Assembly (NCBI GenBank): GCA_014281115.1
Contig: JACONQ010000010.1
Location: 310,001 to 374,000, forward strand
DNA length: 64,000 bases
Direction of reading: 5' to 3'
Origin: Laburnicola sp. R22_1
Lineage: Eukaryota; Ascomycota; Dothideomycetes; Pleosporales; Didymosphaeriaceae
In this document: positions 46,655-59,508 of the stretch, piece after piece
How positions within the stretch are numbered: position 1 is the first letter of the stretch
How the letters are laid out: each line of letters begins with the position of its first letter
The notes under the pieces: generated by a model
What the model was told of the DNA's origin: nothing
Seen by the model: only the letters and a program-made list of their open reading frames with translations
The model's database searches: none
Position numbers and translations under genes: made by a program

Positions 46655-47076
46655 TTTCGGGACGACAGCAGATGGTCAATGAGAATGCAGGCACTCACTC
46701 CATCTAGTATCAACAGCGACTCCGACACTTGTGAAACGGCTGACTTGTGAATACGTCGACCACTGCCGGATCGGGCCAGAGCGGGATACGCTCCCGCCTT
46801 CCCGGGCCCTTGGCAACCATCCACCCTCCCCAGCCCCAGCCTCGCCCCCGCAACTCGCCATCGCTACGATAACAGACAGCTCGAACCTACACGGACGGAA
46901 GCCTCGCTCATCGCCGTTCTTTTGTGTATCTGTCTACCAGCTCCCGTCGCCATAGGAGAGAATAGCCCCCACGTGCGCGCCTGGCTCCAGCCTACCTTCG
47001 GCGTCACCAAGGCACCAGCCGCCAGAGCTCGGTGAAGCTTGCTGCCTCCCACCGCGCCTCCGAGTGGAGCGCGGAC

Positions 47077-50000
47077 ATGCGCCGCTCGCCATGGACCGCC
47101 ACGCTTCTGGTCTCGCTGTCGTTCGCGGGGCCTGCAGCAGCCCGCAAGACGTTCGCTAATTATTCCGCCGCCGAAGCGCCTCTCGATCTGTTCTCACTCT
47201 ACGACGACCGGCCCGATGGCTGCCCGCCGTGCTTCAACTGCAACCTCGACGACTTCAAATGCCACCAGTTTGCCAAGTGCGTCAAGGGCAATGGCAAGTG
47301 CGACTGTACACCTGGATTTGGGGGCGAGGACTGCTCGACGCCACTCTGCGGCGCCCTGCCAGACGGCAATCGCAACAGAGCTCCAAGAGGAGGCGACAAA
47401 TGCCAGTGCAAGGAGGGCTGGGGAGGCACAAACTGCAATGTCTGCGAAACGAACCAGGCGTGCAATGCGATGATGCCCGAAGGAGAAGGCGGAGTGTGCT
47501 TCAAAGAGGGCCAGCTGGTCAAGGAGAACTACCAGATGTGCGACATCACCAACAGGAAGATTCTCGATCAGCTCAAGGATAAGAAGCCACAGGCGACATT
47601 TTCCTGCAACCAGGAAACTGAAGAGTGCAACTTTCAATGTAAGCGTGGTCCTCCAGTGAGTAGAGTCGTGAGCTAACCCACCCAGTCTGGGTCGACCAGA
47701 GAGAATCCTTCTACTGCGCCCTTGACACCTGCTCTTCGAGCTTCGAAGCCCGCTCAGATCGCAACATCTCCAAGTATGAATGCGAGAACATCAAGTGCGC
47801 TTGTGTGCCAAACAGGATGTTGTGCGGAGAAGAAGGCTCTCTCGATATTGGAGACTTCTTGAGAGAGTCGATAAAGGGTCCAGCCGAGTTCAAGTCCGTC
47901 TCCGTTGCGGATGGTGGCGAAGGCAGTGGCAGTATCTTCTCCGAACCGGCTATGAACGACCTCATCTCTAGCGTTTTTGGTGACGAGAGCATCTTTCTCA
48001 AGTGCAATGCTGGCGAGTGTCTTTACGAAACGGAAGTTCCCGGATATGAACGGCCAATCAAAACGATAAACACCCCGTTGATTGCTGGTGTTATAGCAGG
48101 ATGCGCTCTGTTTGTCGTGGCCATCATCCTGGTGATCTGGTATCTATCTCGCCGTGCCGAAAGGCGGAGATGGGGCCCTATTCATCTATCCGACGATGAA
48201 GAGGACGAGAATGCAAAGCTCCTCGCTGATCACAAACCGGCCTCTTTGAGTTTCGAGCACGTATCATACCAACTGAAAGGGAAGCAGATCCTGACTGGCA
48301 TTACCGGTGCAGTGCATCCGGGAGAACTGTTGGCTATTATGGGCGCGTCGGGGGCTGGCAAGACAACTTTCCTTGATATTCTTGCGCGCAAGAATAAGAT
48401 CGGTGTGACTGGTGGAGACTTCTACCTTAACGGTGAGAAAGTACGCGACGACGAATTCCGCAGCACCATTGGGTTTGTGGATCAAGAGGACACCATGCTA
48501 CCTACCTTGACTGTCCACGAGACTATCCTGGACTCAGCTCTATTACGGCTTCCCAAAGAGATGAGCTATGCTTCAAAGGAGCAGTGTGTCGAAGATGTCG
48601 AGCGGCAACTAGGAATCTATGCGATCCGTCATCAGAAGATCGGGTCGGAAGAGGGCGGCCGCGGCATCTCTGGCGGCGAGAAACGTCGCGTGGGTATTGC
48701 GTGCGAATTGGTCACCTCTCCCAGCATACTTTTCTTGGACGAGCCCACCAGCGGACTAGACGCCTTCAACGCCTTCAATGTTATAGAGTGCCTTGTCACT
48801 CTCGTCAAGACCTACAACAGAACCGTTGTTTTCACCATCCATCAGCCGCGCTCCAACATCGTGGCTTTATTCGATCAACTCATCCTGCTGGCTAAAGGCA
48901 GGACGGTATACTCGGGACCGTTCGGAAACTGCCAGGCATATTTCGATAACATTGGATACACTTGCCCGCCTGGTTTCAACATTGCCGACTATCTAGTAGA
49001 TCTCACGATGCACGCCAGTGCCGCTAGCCGACCCATCGACGAGGATAGCTCGCTCTTCTCAAGACAAGGTCTAGGGACGCGAGCGAGCAGTGCCATTGCG
49101 GTCAAATCTATTCGAAGTGTGAACACGGATGTGGACACAGTGGGTAGCGCGAGCATCTCCAGCATACGACCGAAGGGCAAGCGCAGAACATCAATCAAAC
49201 AACAGCAGGAGCGTGACCTCTTCACAAGAAAGAAAGGCACAACTCTCCAAGATGGTACGATGTCCCCCAAAACTGATGATGAAGCCCCCTACGAGCGCAA
49301 TACTGCTCAGTGGCTAAAACTTTCGCGTCAACAAGGTGCCCCACCTCCCCAGATTCTAGAAGATCCGGATGAGTTGCCGCCTCCGGCCGATGGTGGAACC
49401 GGGACCAATCTGGACACCCTGGTAAACGCGTACGCCGCTTCTGATGTGGCTGCTGCGCTTCGCGAAGATATCAGTAGCGCCATCTCGAGAGCCAATGAAG
49501 CCAACAGCAGCAATGGTATCAGCCCGCAAGCTAGCGGGACCGTGGCCGCTGGCAAGGTCAAAGGCTTTCGAAAAGTCGGGCTGCTTGGCCAATTCATCAT
49601 TCTATCGAGACGGACTTGGCGCAATCTTTACCGGAACCCGATGCTCATGTTGACGCACTATGCCATCGCCATCGTGCTCGCCGTGTTCTTGGGGTTCCTG
49701 TTCTTCGGTCTCACGGACGACATCAAGGGATTCCAGAACCGTCTGGGTCTCTTCTTCTTCGTGCTCGCACTGTTCGGCTTCAGCACACTAACGGTCCTCA
49801 CCGTGTTCGCACCCGAGCGCCTCCTGTTCACGCGTGAGCGAGCGAAGGGCTACTATTCACCACTGTCATATTTCGCCGCCAAAGTCTTCTTCGACATTGT
49901 GCCTCTCCGGCTTATTCCCCCGATCATCCTCTGCATCATCATATACCCAATGACGGGGCTTGTGCCAGCTTGGCCCCAGTTCCTGAAATTCGTCCTCTTC

Positions 50001-50477
50001 TTGGTCTTGTTCAACCTCGCTGCCGCAGCCGTCTGCTTGTTCATCGGCATCGTTTTCCGCAATGGCGGTGTCGCAAACTTGATCGGCGTGCTTGTCATGC
50101 TATTCAGTCTACTCTTCTCGGGCTTCTTTCTCAACAAAGACAGTATCCCCGCAGCAGCGAGGTGGCTACAATCAGTAAGCAATTACCTCAGGCAACCAGC
50201 CCACTCATTGACAACCCCTCGCTAACGATATCCAATCTAGGTGTCTATTTTCCACTATGCGTTTGAAGGCCTCATTGTTAACGAAGTTAAATACCTCTCG
50301 CTTGTGGATCACAAGTATGGACTTGACATCGAGGTCCCGGGTTCGGCTATTCTTAGCTCGTTTGGCTTTGATGTTCTGGCGCTTTGGAGGGATTGTGTGG
50401 GGTTGGCGGTTTTTGGGGGGGTGTTTGTTGTGTTGGCTTATGCGGCTATGCATATTTTGTTGGTGGAGAGGCGGTAA
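47077..50477 (+). CDS. ADP1: ABCG-family transporter with EGF-like ectodomain, ADP1-like
   Basis: Three exons, 47077-47638, 47686-50174 and 50241-50477; 1095 aa. The first in-frame ATG (47077) starts a signal peptide ([21 protein letters not shown]). A Cys-rich luminal part with EGF-like motifs ([24 protein letters not shown]) follows, then a TM at about 318-345 and a cytosolic nucleotide-binding domain. That domain has Walker [10 protein letters not shown] near 405, signature [10 protein letters not shown] near 514 and Walker B ILFLDEP near 533. A Ser/Arg-rich linker of about 200 residues leads to the six-TM ABCG domain. This half-transporter architecture matches yeast Adp1. The transported substrate is unknown in the family; lipids or sterols are often suggested. 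The last intron sits near the end of the TM domain. Confidence 0.9.
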
Positions 50478-50909
50478 CAGTTGATGGGGGGGTTGGACGG
50501 AGGGACGGAGGAGGGCTGTAGATATTATAGTGGGTGGGTTGAGGATTGAGGATGGGGATTTGTAGATTGTGGGGTTGGTATGGGTCTTTTTGTTTTACTT
50601 GTGTGAATATGGTTGTTACCTATCTGCGGATGGTGGTTTGAACTAGCGCGTGATTTCGCGTCGGCTCCGCGTTCTCGCTTATTTTAGTTTCCCAACGCTA
50701 CCGAACGCCCTCCCCCTCATCTTTTGCTCACTACAACCGCGACTACCAACTGTTCGGCTTATTAAAGAGTCTGATTGCTTGCTTATTGTCTAGATATAGG
50801 TCTCCTCCCGCCGATTGACCGCCGACCCGCCCACACACTGCCGGCTCCCTTCGCATCGCCCTCACGAAGTTGCGACCCCATACGCGGACAATTGGGCGAC
50901 AGACGCATT
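50478..50909. other. Spacer between ABCG transporter and PIF1-family gene
   Basis: About 430 nt; the first part is G/T-rich 3' flank. From about 50690 it is pyrimidine-rich promoter-like sequence. An open frame extends upstream of the helicase ATG to 50775 but begins only with TTG, so I do not include it. Confidence 0.5.
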
Positions 50910-53216
50910 ATGGCACAGCGGCAACAGGTCTACCCATGGCAGAGCTTTGGGATACCTTGTGATAGACCTTCGGCCGCTTCTCTGGGGGAACCTGGCGCAG
51001 AGAAGTCGAAGAGGAGGCAGAGGGAAGATGGCGACTCGCATCAGCCGTCGCGGAAGCGACACCAGCAGCATGGCCCAGACCCCCGTGGCGCACGGTTTGG
51101 AAGCAATTCATACCATGCTCCTGCACTGCTACCTCCGGTTGAATCTCGCAAACGGCAGGTGGAGGTTATAAGCCTACTGGATGATGATGATGACGAGCCA
51201 CCACCACCGCCGCCACCGCCGCCGACGAAGGCCTATGAGCATTATTCTCTCGCACATGAAACTAGGCCTGTACATCAGCCTCAGCCACCAGTTGCAGACG
51301 TGCAGCACCATCCATCCAACTGGCAGCTCCCACCTAGTTTAAATTGCGACTTTCCGATGATCCCGGGACCCATTCAAGATAGCATGAACCCGACCCCACC
51401 ACCCGATTTCGAAGCCCTCGTCGCCCCATTCCACAATACAGCGGCAACTGCACCCCCTCGTGCCGCACCGTTGCCCAACAATCCAGGATCGGACATTGTC
51501 CCAATCGCGGAGCCCACGCTGTGCCCCGAGCAGGCTGACTTGGTTGACTTGATTCTCAGAGGCAGGAATGTCTTCTACACAGGCTCTGCCGGATGTGGTA
51601 AATCTACAGTGCTGAAGGCGTTCGTGAAGCGCTTTCGAGAGATGGGGAAAATGGTCAATATCGTGGCCCCAACGGGACGAGCTGCCCTGGATATCAACGG
51701 TTCTACCACGTGGACATACGCTGGCTGGACTCCGGACCACCACAAACAACCGTTGAAAGAGTTGCAAAAGGGTGCGCATGGCAAATTCGTAAGGAAACGA
51801 CTGTCCGAAACGGATGTACTCGTCATCGATGAGATCAGCATGGTTGAGAATCTACACTTCGAGCGTCTCAATGTCTTGATGAAAGAGGCTCGGGGCAACG
51901 AAAGCGCTTTCGGTGGAGTTCAGCTCGTAGTCACGGGCGACTTTTGCCAGCTTCCACCCGTTAAACCTTTTGGACACTGCATCGAATGCGGGAGAGAATT
52001 GATCATGATCAAGAATCAACAAGAGACGGAGTACAAGTGTAGAGCACATGGCACATATTACGATGTTGACAAGTGGGCATTCCGGTCTAAAGCGTGGCAA
52101 GAATGCAACTTTGCCCACGTCAACCTGACACAAATTCACAGGCAGAGCGACAGAGCCTTCATCGATATCCTCAATAAGCTGAGGATGGGCATTCGACTAG
52201 CCAAAGCCGATATAGATCTTCTGTTAGATCATCCCTCTGAAACGCGCAATGCCATAGAGCTCTTCGCTACGCGGAGGGAAGTTCAACAAGTCAATGATGC
52301 AAGGTTCAAAGCATTGCGCTCGACTGCTCGAACGTACCAATGCCTAGACCACTTTAAGTGGAACGAGAAGCATGGGAACCTCAGGACAAAAGGCGAACTG
52401 AAGGCACCTGATGGATCCTTACACGCATTGGCGGAACATCGTTTTGAAAGCCGAATCCAGCTCAAGAAAGGCATGCTGGTTGTTCTCTTGCACAATCTTG
52501 ATCTTGCGGCAGGCCTCGTGAATGGTTCACAGGGCACTATCCAAGGCTGGGAGCCATACGACCCGGCGAAGTTACCCAAAGCTGCTACCAATCAGCAAAA
52601 ACGGGATGGGCCGACCATGACCGGTTCTCACGTCCTACAAGGCGATCATGCCGTGTTTCGTGAATGGCAACTGAGCGAGTACATTAAGCAGATGGAGTAC
52701 AAGTTTTGGCCGATTGTCCGGTGAGTAATCCATATACATAGGGCATATGAGATTTGTGCTTACCATATATGAACGACGAAGGTTCTTGAACGGAGTCGAG
52801 AGGACGATTTATGCCGATTGTACAGTCAATCAGCTTGGAGATACTGCGCCATACAGTCTCCTGTCTAGAACGCAGATTCCGCTCATGGCGGCGTGGGCCA
52901 TGACCACGCACAAGAGCCAGGTACGTCACCGCGTACCCATACCCTGGTGATGAAGAGAAGAATAACATTTAGTAGGGAATGACACTCAACCGCGTGGTGG
53001 TAGACTTGTCAAAATCCTTTGAATCAGGACAGGCCTATGTAGCTCGTAAGTATCCGCCCTCTTCTATCGGTCGTTGCACAGCTCGCTAACATATACCTAG
53101 TAAGTCGTGCGCGATCGCTCGAAGGGCTAAAAGTCGTGTCCTTTCCACCCTCCGCACAAGGCGCTGGAGATCCCCAAGTCAAAGAGTTCTTGCGCGAGAA
53201 GTTTGGCATAAATTAA
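50910..53216 (+). CDS. PIF1: PIF1-family 5'-3' DNA helicase
   Basis: Four exons: 50910-52720, 52782-52920, 52976-53045, 53101-53216; 711 aa with consistent phases. The first about 190 residues are Pro/His/Gln-rich and disordered. Motif I is GSAGCGKST at about 225-232, motif II VIDEIS near 305, then VVTGDFCQLPPV (motif III). A CxxC...C-H element (HCIECGRELIMI...YKCRAHG) inserted after it looks zinc-binding. Motifs V/VI near the end are THKSQGMTL and YVALSRA. It unwinds DNA in the 5'-3' direction and in yeast acts at G-quadruplexes, telomeres and mitochondrial DNA. No obvious presequence here, so nuclear is more likely. Fungi hold several PIF1 paralogues, so the symbol marks the family, not strict orthology. 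Confidence 0.85.
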
Positions 53217-53795
53217 AAGCATCAATTCAACGAGGTCTACTACGTTTTCAAAAAAAAAATTCGCATAATTCGGAGTTGTATGCGGGGAACCTGAGATTTC
53301 ATGGGACGATGGTAGCTTTTTGAGTATTGATACCCATTTTTAGCGTTAGGGAATGTAGAGGGTTGCGTTCTGGCTGGTTGCTGGTGTATGGATTGAGTTT
53401 CGTCGTGGGAGATTCTAGCTTAGTTCGAGTCCTCACAAGGTTGCTGGTGTATATTATATCACCCGTCCGGTGGGAGGATGAGTGACACTTTGAAATACTA
53501 AATGCTTTTTAGTCGAGGCCATGTCTTCGCTAGCTTAGACCCCGCGCAAGTGCGAGCACATGTTCCCTGCGACCCGAAGGTAGTCGAAACTTGGTCTCGG
53601 TGACGCTGATCTGCAGTGACGTAGCGCGATCATGTATATACAGCCAACGTCGACATCGCGACCATTACAAGCCCTGGCTTATGATCTACCGCGCATTTAC
53701 CCTTGAATACCCATATCCGGACTCATCTGTAAGATTTTTGATCTTGGACTCTAAGATCAAGATTTGATTTGTGTTGGAAAGCGCTACCAAATAAC
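53217..53795. other. Spacer with third retroelement copy
   Basis: No gene. It holds the 49-bp copy 3 of the short retroelement (53376-53452) and a GATCTTGGACTCTAAGATC hairpin-like inverted motif at about 53740-53760 shortly before the next gene. Confidence 0.55.
53376..53452 (-). mobile_element. Short non-LTR-like retroelement, copy 3 (49-bp insert, 14-bp target duplication)
   Basis: GGTTGCTGGTGTAT at 53376-53389 and 53439-53452 brackets a 49-bp insert containing TCGTCGTGGGAGATTCTAG and AGTTCGAGTCC, the shared edge of copies 1 and 2. It is the shortest copy and keeps only that end. Confidence 0.72.
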
Positions 53796-54209
53796 ATGTC
53801 GGCTGCGGATCAACTGAAAGAGCAGAATGCCGCGCTGCACGGTACGTCGCTTGAGGGGTCTAGATTACAGCTTGTCCTGGTATCTATCTATAGCCGTGAT
53901 TCTAACAATTGTAGCTGGCGTAGGCAATCTCCAGAAAGTCACTCAAAGCTCTTCGTCAGCCGCAAAGAAGACGGCTTCAACAGGGCGAAAACGAGCACGT
54001 CTGCTGCGCCGAAGACTACTGCTACAACTACACCGGTTAAGAAAGCTGCACCTGCTGGGGCGAAGACGGCAGATACGGCGGCTACGCCGGTTAGGAAGGC
54101 CCCGGCGAAGTTGAATAGGATGGGTGCTCCGGCTGGGCAGAGTACTTGGAAATCTCGTTTTTTCGGCAACCAAATCTGCAAATCAATCAGTTCAAGTCCG
54201 CCTGGATAA
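53796..54209 (+). pseudogene. Small Lys/Ala/Thr-rich hypothetical gene, frameshifted
   Basis: ATG 53796 opens a 46-nt exon (MSAADQLKEQNAALH), then a 73-nt intron (GTACGT...TTGTAG) and an exon from 53915 reading AGVGNLQKVTQSSSSAAKKTAST in phase. After the GGG at 53983-53985 this frame turns Arg/Leu-rich and stops at 54114. The next frame instead gives a natural-looking Thr/Ala/Pro/Lys repeat (TPVKKAAPAGAKTAD, TPVRKAPAKLNRMG) to a stop near 54209. One missing base in the G run would explain it. No family recognised. The end lies at the edge of the hAT element and a Gly-rich frame (59509-59775) begins beyond it, so the host gene may also have been split by the transposon. Confidence 0.45.
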
Positions 54210-56544
54210 TTTTGGCTGTAAATCAAACCTTAGAGATGGATTTGATTTGTAGATTTAGAAGATTTAATGTTATTATATAGGTATAGCTGTAGGCCTTGTA
54301 GATGTGCAAGGGTCGTGATTTTCCTAGTGTTGTAATTGGCTTAACTTACTAGTACGGGGCTGTCAACGCGTCCCTAGCCGTCAATCGTCGCGTACTCAGC
54401 CATCCCATCGCGCTGCTTCTGTTGCCGATTGCTATCGTCGCTATTAAAACAGTATACTTTTGTTGTTGTAGCGGCTATTATTAGTAGCTCAGCGCTTACT
54501 TTTTGCTGCCTCTGCTTACCTCCAGGCCCAACAATGGCTCCCAAACGCGCTGTCAATAACGATCGACCCACTGCTGTATCTGCCAACGTCAATAATAGCC
54601 GCCCCAAACGTCGCCGAGTCCTCACACAGAAGGCCTTAGAGGGAGATAAGCTGCCTTGCGGCACTACTAGCCAGCCAATCAAGTTACCCGAAACGCAGCC
54701 AGCTGCGCCGCCGTCGCCGCTATTCCTAAGTATACCCACCGAAGTCACTGTCGAGGTAGCCGTTAAGGTGGCTGTTGACCCGCTTGTTAGGCAGGTTATA
54801 GGAGCGCCCAAGCGGCCATAGGAGTTGCAGTTGCTGGAGTCTCAGCCCGCAATCGCTGCGGCGGCTGCGGCGGCTGCGGCATCAAAGGCAGCTACGGTGA
54901 CTACTGTGGAGGAGGGTAGTAGGGAGGAGCTGGGCGGTTTCGACGCGCGCTTTGTTGATGACTTCGAAGGCATTGATTGGAGCAAGCTGCGGCGTTTTAA
55001 GAAGCCATCACGCACTCTTATAGGCAAGAAGAGCTAGGTCTTTAAGCACGGCTACCGCGTCGCCTTGCGAAGGACTGCTGCAGAAGTAAGCGCAGGTTAG
55101 CTAGAACGTACCTATTTTGTGTGCCGTTGGTGTCACAACAACACTATTACTGGCGGCATTGTTGAGGTGTTAACAGCTACAAGCTCGGCCGCAAAGCACC
55201 TGGGTATAAACAAGCGCGGCTATCGCATAACCCTGCGCGGGCAGCAGCTGCCGAAGCTGCCTGGAGGTCAACAGACTATAACTGACGCGCTAAAGAAGGG
55301 TGTAGAGGTTAGCCAAGAGGTTGTCAATGAGCTGGGTAACTTTGACGTACAGGCTTTTCGGCTTGCTGCTGTGACCTAGCTTGTTGAAAACAACCACCCA
55401 TTGCGCGAGTTTGAGACCGAGAGCTTTAGGCGCATGCTTCGTTTCGCCAACCCAGCTGCTGAAGAAGCGCTGTGGGCGAGCCACAACAGTGTTGCAAGGT
55501 TCGTAATGAGACTGTACGATCATTTGAAGCCGATTGTTAAAGCTGAGCTGTTAACTGCAGTTAGCAAAGTCCACATAAGCTTTGACAGCTGGACTACCAA
55601 AGGCGGCAAACGTAGCTTTTTTGGTGTTGTTGCTCACTACGTCAACACCAAGGGGAAGATTATAGACTTGCCTATGGCGCTGCCGCAGCTCACAGGCGTC
55701 TACAGCGGCGAGGCAATTAGGGAGTGCGTTAACAAGACGCTATCGTCGTTTGGTATAACGCCGCAGAAGCTAGGTTACTTTGTGTTAGATAACGCTGCAA
55801 GCAACGATGTGGCTATTAAGTACCTGGCTCAAAGGCATGGGTTTTTATTGTCTTGGCAGCGGCTCTGTTGCGGTCCCTATACTCTCAACTTAGTCGGTCA
55901 AACTTTTATGTTTGGCAAGGATAAAGACGCGTACGATAACGACCCAAGGCATGAGAAAGATGAGGAGAAGTTTATGGCTGAATGGCGACGGCTAGGTCCT
56001 CTAGGCGTGTTCCTAGACATTATCAACTACATTAGTACGCTGAAGCAGCACTCTAGCTTTGCCCATTTCTAGCACCTCGCGCATGACAAAGACCTTACTA
56101 ACAACAACAATTTACTGCTAGCTGTAGTCAAGGCCTACGTCACCCGCTAGAACAGCTATTGCGCTACTTTTAAGCGAGGCATTATTCTTAAACAACCTAT
56201 TACGGCTTACGCAAACTATCACATTAAGAAGACAGCTAATGCCAATAAGGCTGCGCGCGATAATGGCAACAAGCTGTCATCTGCGCCGGCGTGGATGCGA
56301 TCGGACGGCCTCACAGCTGCAGACTGGGCGGTGATAATTAACTACGTGGATGTTCTGCGGCCGCTGAAAGTAGCCACTAAGCAGCTGGAGGGGCGTGGGA
56401 AGAAGCAGTATAAGCTTAACGGTCGCTTTAGCGCTATCTACGAGATTATACCTACTTTTGAACACCTGGTTGCTGCTTTTAAAGAGCGCTTAGTTACTTG
56501 GGAGAGCGTTGATTTCAAGCAGCTAGACGCACTAGAAGACTATA

Positions 56545-58678
56545 CCGTGCCCGTGCGCGTACCGGTAACGACCCACGTCGCGTAACGACCCAGGAACAAC
56601 GCGCTCACTACTTCAAAAATGAGGGTATTGCAACAGCTATAATAGCTATTATTACGAGATTTTGTAGTAGAGTAGTAAACAAAGGCATGCGATTAATTTG
56701 TACTATCTAAATTTACTTGGAAGGTTGACGTTGCGGCCACGGCGGGTGGTGAAAGTTGGGGCAGCTGATGCAGCCTGTGATGCCTCCTTAGCAGCTGCAC
56801 CAGCACTACGTTGTTTCTGACGCTTGTTGGCTTGAGTAGAGGCTTTTAAGGCCTTGCGCTTGCCCTTTTGGGATAGTTGTATAGCTTTTTCAGCGTTGCG
56901 AGCTGCCTTCTGGCGCTCGCGTTCAGCTGCCTTGTCAGCCTTCTCCTTCTCCCTCACCACCTTGGCTGCCTCTCTCGCCACACGCCTCTCCTCTGCCTCC
57001 TGCTCTCGGAGTAGCTTAGCAGCAGCTTGAAGCTCCTTCCTATTAGCCTTTGCAAGCTGCCTGTCATGCTCTTCCCTCTGCTTCACTGTCTCTCGTGCAC
57101 GTGCCTCTCTGATCTTGCGCGGAGACCAGAAGACGGCACCACTGTAGTACTCCTGGCGCTGCTGCAAGTTAAGAGGTTTGCCGCGCTTCTTGTGCTTCTT
57201 CTTAGCAGTAAGAGCCTCTCTTAGGCCATCGTTCTTATAGTGTAGCAGTTCGTTTTGTACTTGGAGTCCGTGGAGCGTTTGGGAGAGCGACTTTGACTCT
57301 TCTGCGGTAGTATTCTTTACTGCAGAGCGTACGAGACGCTCCATCTGACGCCAGTTGCTCTCCTTAAGCGCTGAGGGGCCTGCTTCGCCTTCATCTTGCT
57401 TCCTAGAGCTCTCTCTCTTGAAGCGTTTGAGTATAACCTCTGGGTCTATAGGCCATATACTAGTAGCTTCAAAGGACTTAAGGATAGTCTCTGTCTTAAA
57501 TGAGGACTCCCACGCTCTCTAGAACAGTGGGAAAAAGTCCCCCTTCTTGACTAGTACTAGCCCTTGGCTCCTCTGGAGGTGGGTAGAGAGCTCCTTAGAG
57601 TAGGCGGTGGAGAGAGGTTTAAACATAACGACGTTAAGAGGTTAAAGTGTATAGGTAGAGTGAGGGGGAAATACAGCTAGAAGTATGCGATAGGATTCGC
57701 AGTAGTTGATAAACTCCTTTGTGAGGTGACTGCCATGGCCGTTAAGTATGAGGAGACGCTAGTCTTTCCCACGACGCGCTTTCTACTTCGTGCAGCGATC
57801 AAATACCTGCTCTAGCCACGCTAAACTGATGTTGTTATTTGTCCATCCAGATGGAGATGAAGCTACAAAGACGTCGTGTTGCCTAGCTTTAATAGCGTCC
57901 ACCCAAGCTGCCTGCAGTAAGCTGTTTGCCGACTAATAGATGAGACCTAGCAGCAGAGCCTCCCCATCAGCGCAGACAGCTGCTAAGAGGGTGATCCATT
58001 TACGAGAGCCATCTTGGAGTGCCGCCTGCACCTCTTTTCGCTCCCACATCTGACAGCTGAACACTTGTTTTAAGCGTCCTGTTATACCTATCATAAAGCC
58101 CTTCTTGTCCATATTGTAGGAATGGCGCGGCTGTATGTCGTACTGCTTTATCTTCTGATGTAGCAAGTCAAAGTATAGCTTATACTTAACGTTTGAATCA
58201 GCGTTGTGGCGGAGAGAGTCAATTCCAGATGTCCATTTGGAGATGAGATGGTGGCCGTGTCGGTCAAGAAAGCGGGTAACCCAAGCGTCGCTCACGGGCT
58301 CTGTGGCTGTCGAGGATGCGAAATTTTGTATCATCTCTCTTGTAGGAGGCAGCCCTCTCTTTGTAAGTTCTTCAATATAGCTCACGAGCCCTAACTCTTG
58401 TTGTGGGCTGAGTACTTGTTGATCGCGATGCTTAGCTTCCCGTGGGCGCTGACAGCCTTGGTGTCTTCGGCGCAGCGTACTGTGCGGTACACCAAACTGG
58501 CGAGCAATTTTCCGGTATATAAGTTGTTCTCCTGGTTTAAGCGATTCGATTGCTGCGAGCGCATCGTCAATTGGTGCCATGGTGGTGGAGTTATGACGCG
58601 TTGAAGTTTGGAGCTTGTCTGGTGTTTTGGTGTTCCTGGGTCGTTACGCGACGTGGGTCGTTACGCGCACGGGCACGG
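56545..58678 (-). mobile_element. Complete pogo/Fot1-type DNA transposon nested in the hAT element
   Basis: Inverted ends at 56545-56596 and 58632-58678 are identical except for five extra bases (CCGGT) in the left copy; each contains GCGTAACGACCCA twice. TA flanks both sides (56543-56544 and 58679-58680), the canonical Tc1/mariner target duplication. Total length is 2134 bp. The single gene inside is on the minus strand. The insertion is 2136 bp with one TA, a multiple of three, so the hAT frame is the same on both sides. Confidence 0.93.
56703..58580 (-). pseudogene. pogo/Fot1 DDE transposase with RIP stops
   Basis: ATG at 58580. The N-terminal 215 codons contain a psq-like helix-turn-helix (IYRKIARQFGVPHSTLRRR), a CENP-B-type HTH (SDAWVTRFLDRHG) and the start of the DDE domain (YNMDKKGFMIG, first Asp). 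Stops follow at 57933, 57784, 57759, 57642 and 57519 (lowest + coordinate), again at expected Gln or Trp positions. Between them are WTNNNISLAWL, LLILNGHGSH (an N replaces the expected catalytic D of LDGHGSH) and FPPHST. From 57344 to 56703 an open frame gives the Lys/Glu/Ala coiled-coil tail. The element is inactive, by the same mutation type as its hAT host. Confidence 0.87.
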
Positions 58679-59508
58679 TATGGCCATTAACTTACGCGCC
58701 ACTGTCGCTAAACTAAAGCTTTACTACAGCAAACTAAGCGACTCCCCCACCTACTACGCTGCAATCGTACTCCATCCCCGCTATCGCAACTACTGCAAAG
58801 TAGCATGGGCCAACGACCCAGCTTGATTGGCAGCGGCTGATGCTGCTTTCCAGCAACTCTGGCGCCTCTATAACCATCGCCCAGCTCCTTGTCCGCAGCC
58901 GAAGCCTACAAAGTCACACACAAACGTGATTAACGACGCCATTAACGCTATAATCGAGGCAGAGAGCGACGACGAGGCAGACTATAGCGATGAGTACGAG
59001 CGCTGGCGTGCCAACGAGCCGCGTTGGAGTCGCGAAGATTTCAATCAACAAGGTAACCTAGTACGTTATTGGCTTAACCTACGCGGCAAGTACCCAGCGT
59101 TAGCGCAGCTGGCGCTTGATATAATGACTATACCCGCCTCTAGCTGTGAGTGTAAGCGACTTTTTAGCGAGCTTAGTGATCTGTTGGAGCCACAACGTCG
59201 CAAAATTGGAGCCAACTTGCTAGCAGCTCTACAGTGTGTGCGGAGGTGGATGGGAGCAGGTTTAATAGATGCTGACGATGAGATTAATGAAAGTACATTG
59301 ACTGACTCTGCTGTTGACAGTTTGTATGGCGTATGCTAGTGGGACGATTCTACATAGTAATTATAGTACAAAGAGAAGATTTCAGTATATTACATATTTG
59401 CAAATCTATCAAATCTATCAAATCTATAATACTATCAAATCCTCCAAATCCAGCATAACGTCACCTATTGACAAATCAAATTAAATCCGCGCGAAGATTT
59501 GGCTTGAT

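Larger units (their letters stand above)
54534..59339 (+). pseudogene. hAT transposase with RIP stops, split by a pogo insertion
   Basis: Subtracting the 2134-bp insert and its duplicated TA leaves 2670 nt in one frame (889 codons). A BED-like zinc finger lies near 55110-55200 (FVCRWC with a later H). RNase H-like catalytic positions appear in HISFDSWT and VLDNAASND. The C-terminal hAT dimerisation region (59080-59260) contains LALDIMTIPASSCECKRLFS. Seven in-frame stops lie at 54819, 55035, 55098, 55377, 56070, 56148 and 58824. Each stands where a Gln or Trp codon is expected and fits a C-to-T or G-to-A change. The element is therefore dead by RIP, not by deletions: no frameshift is seen over 2.6 kb. 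GC content is otherwise normal, so RIP was light. Confidence 0.85.

Noticed and set aside
47032..47076. Extension of the ABCG transporter upstream of 47077
   Set aside because: It would start at GTG and would bury the signal peptide.
50775..50909. N-terminal extension of the PIF1-family protein
   Set aside because: The extension begins only with TTG; the first ATG in frame is at 50910.
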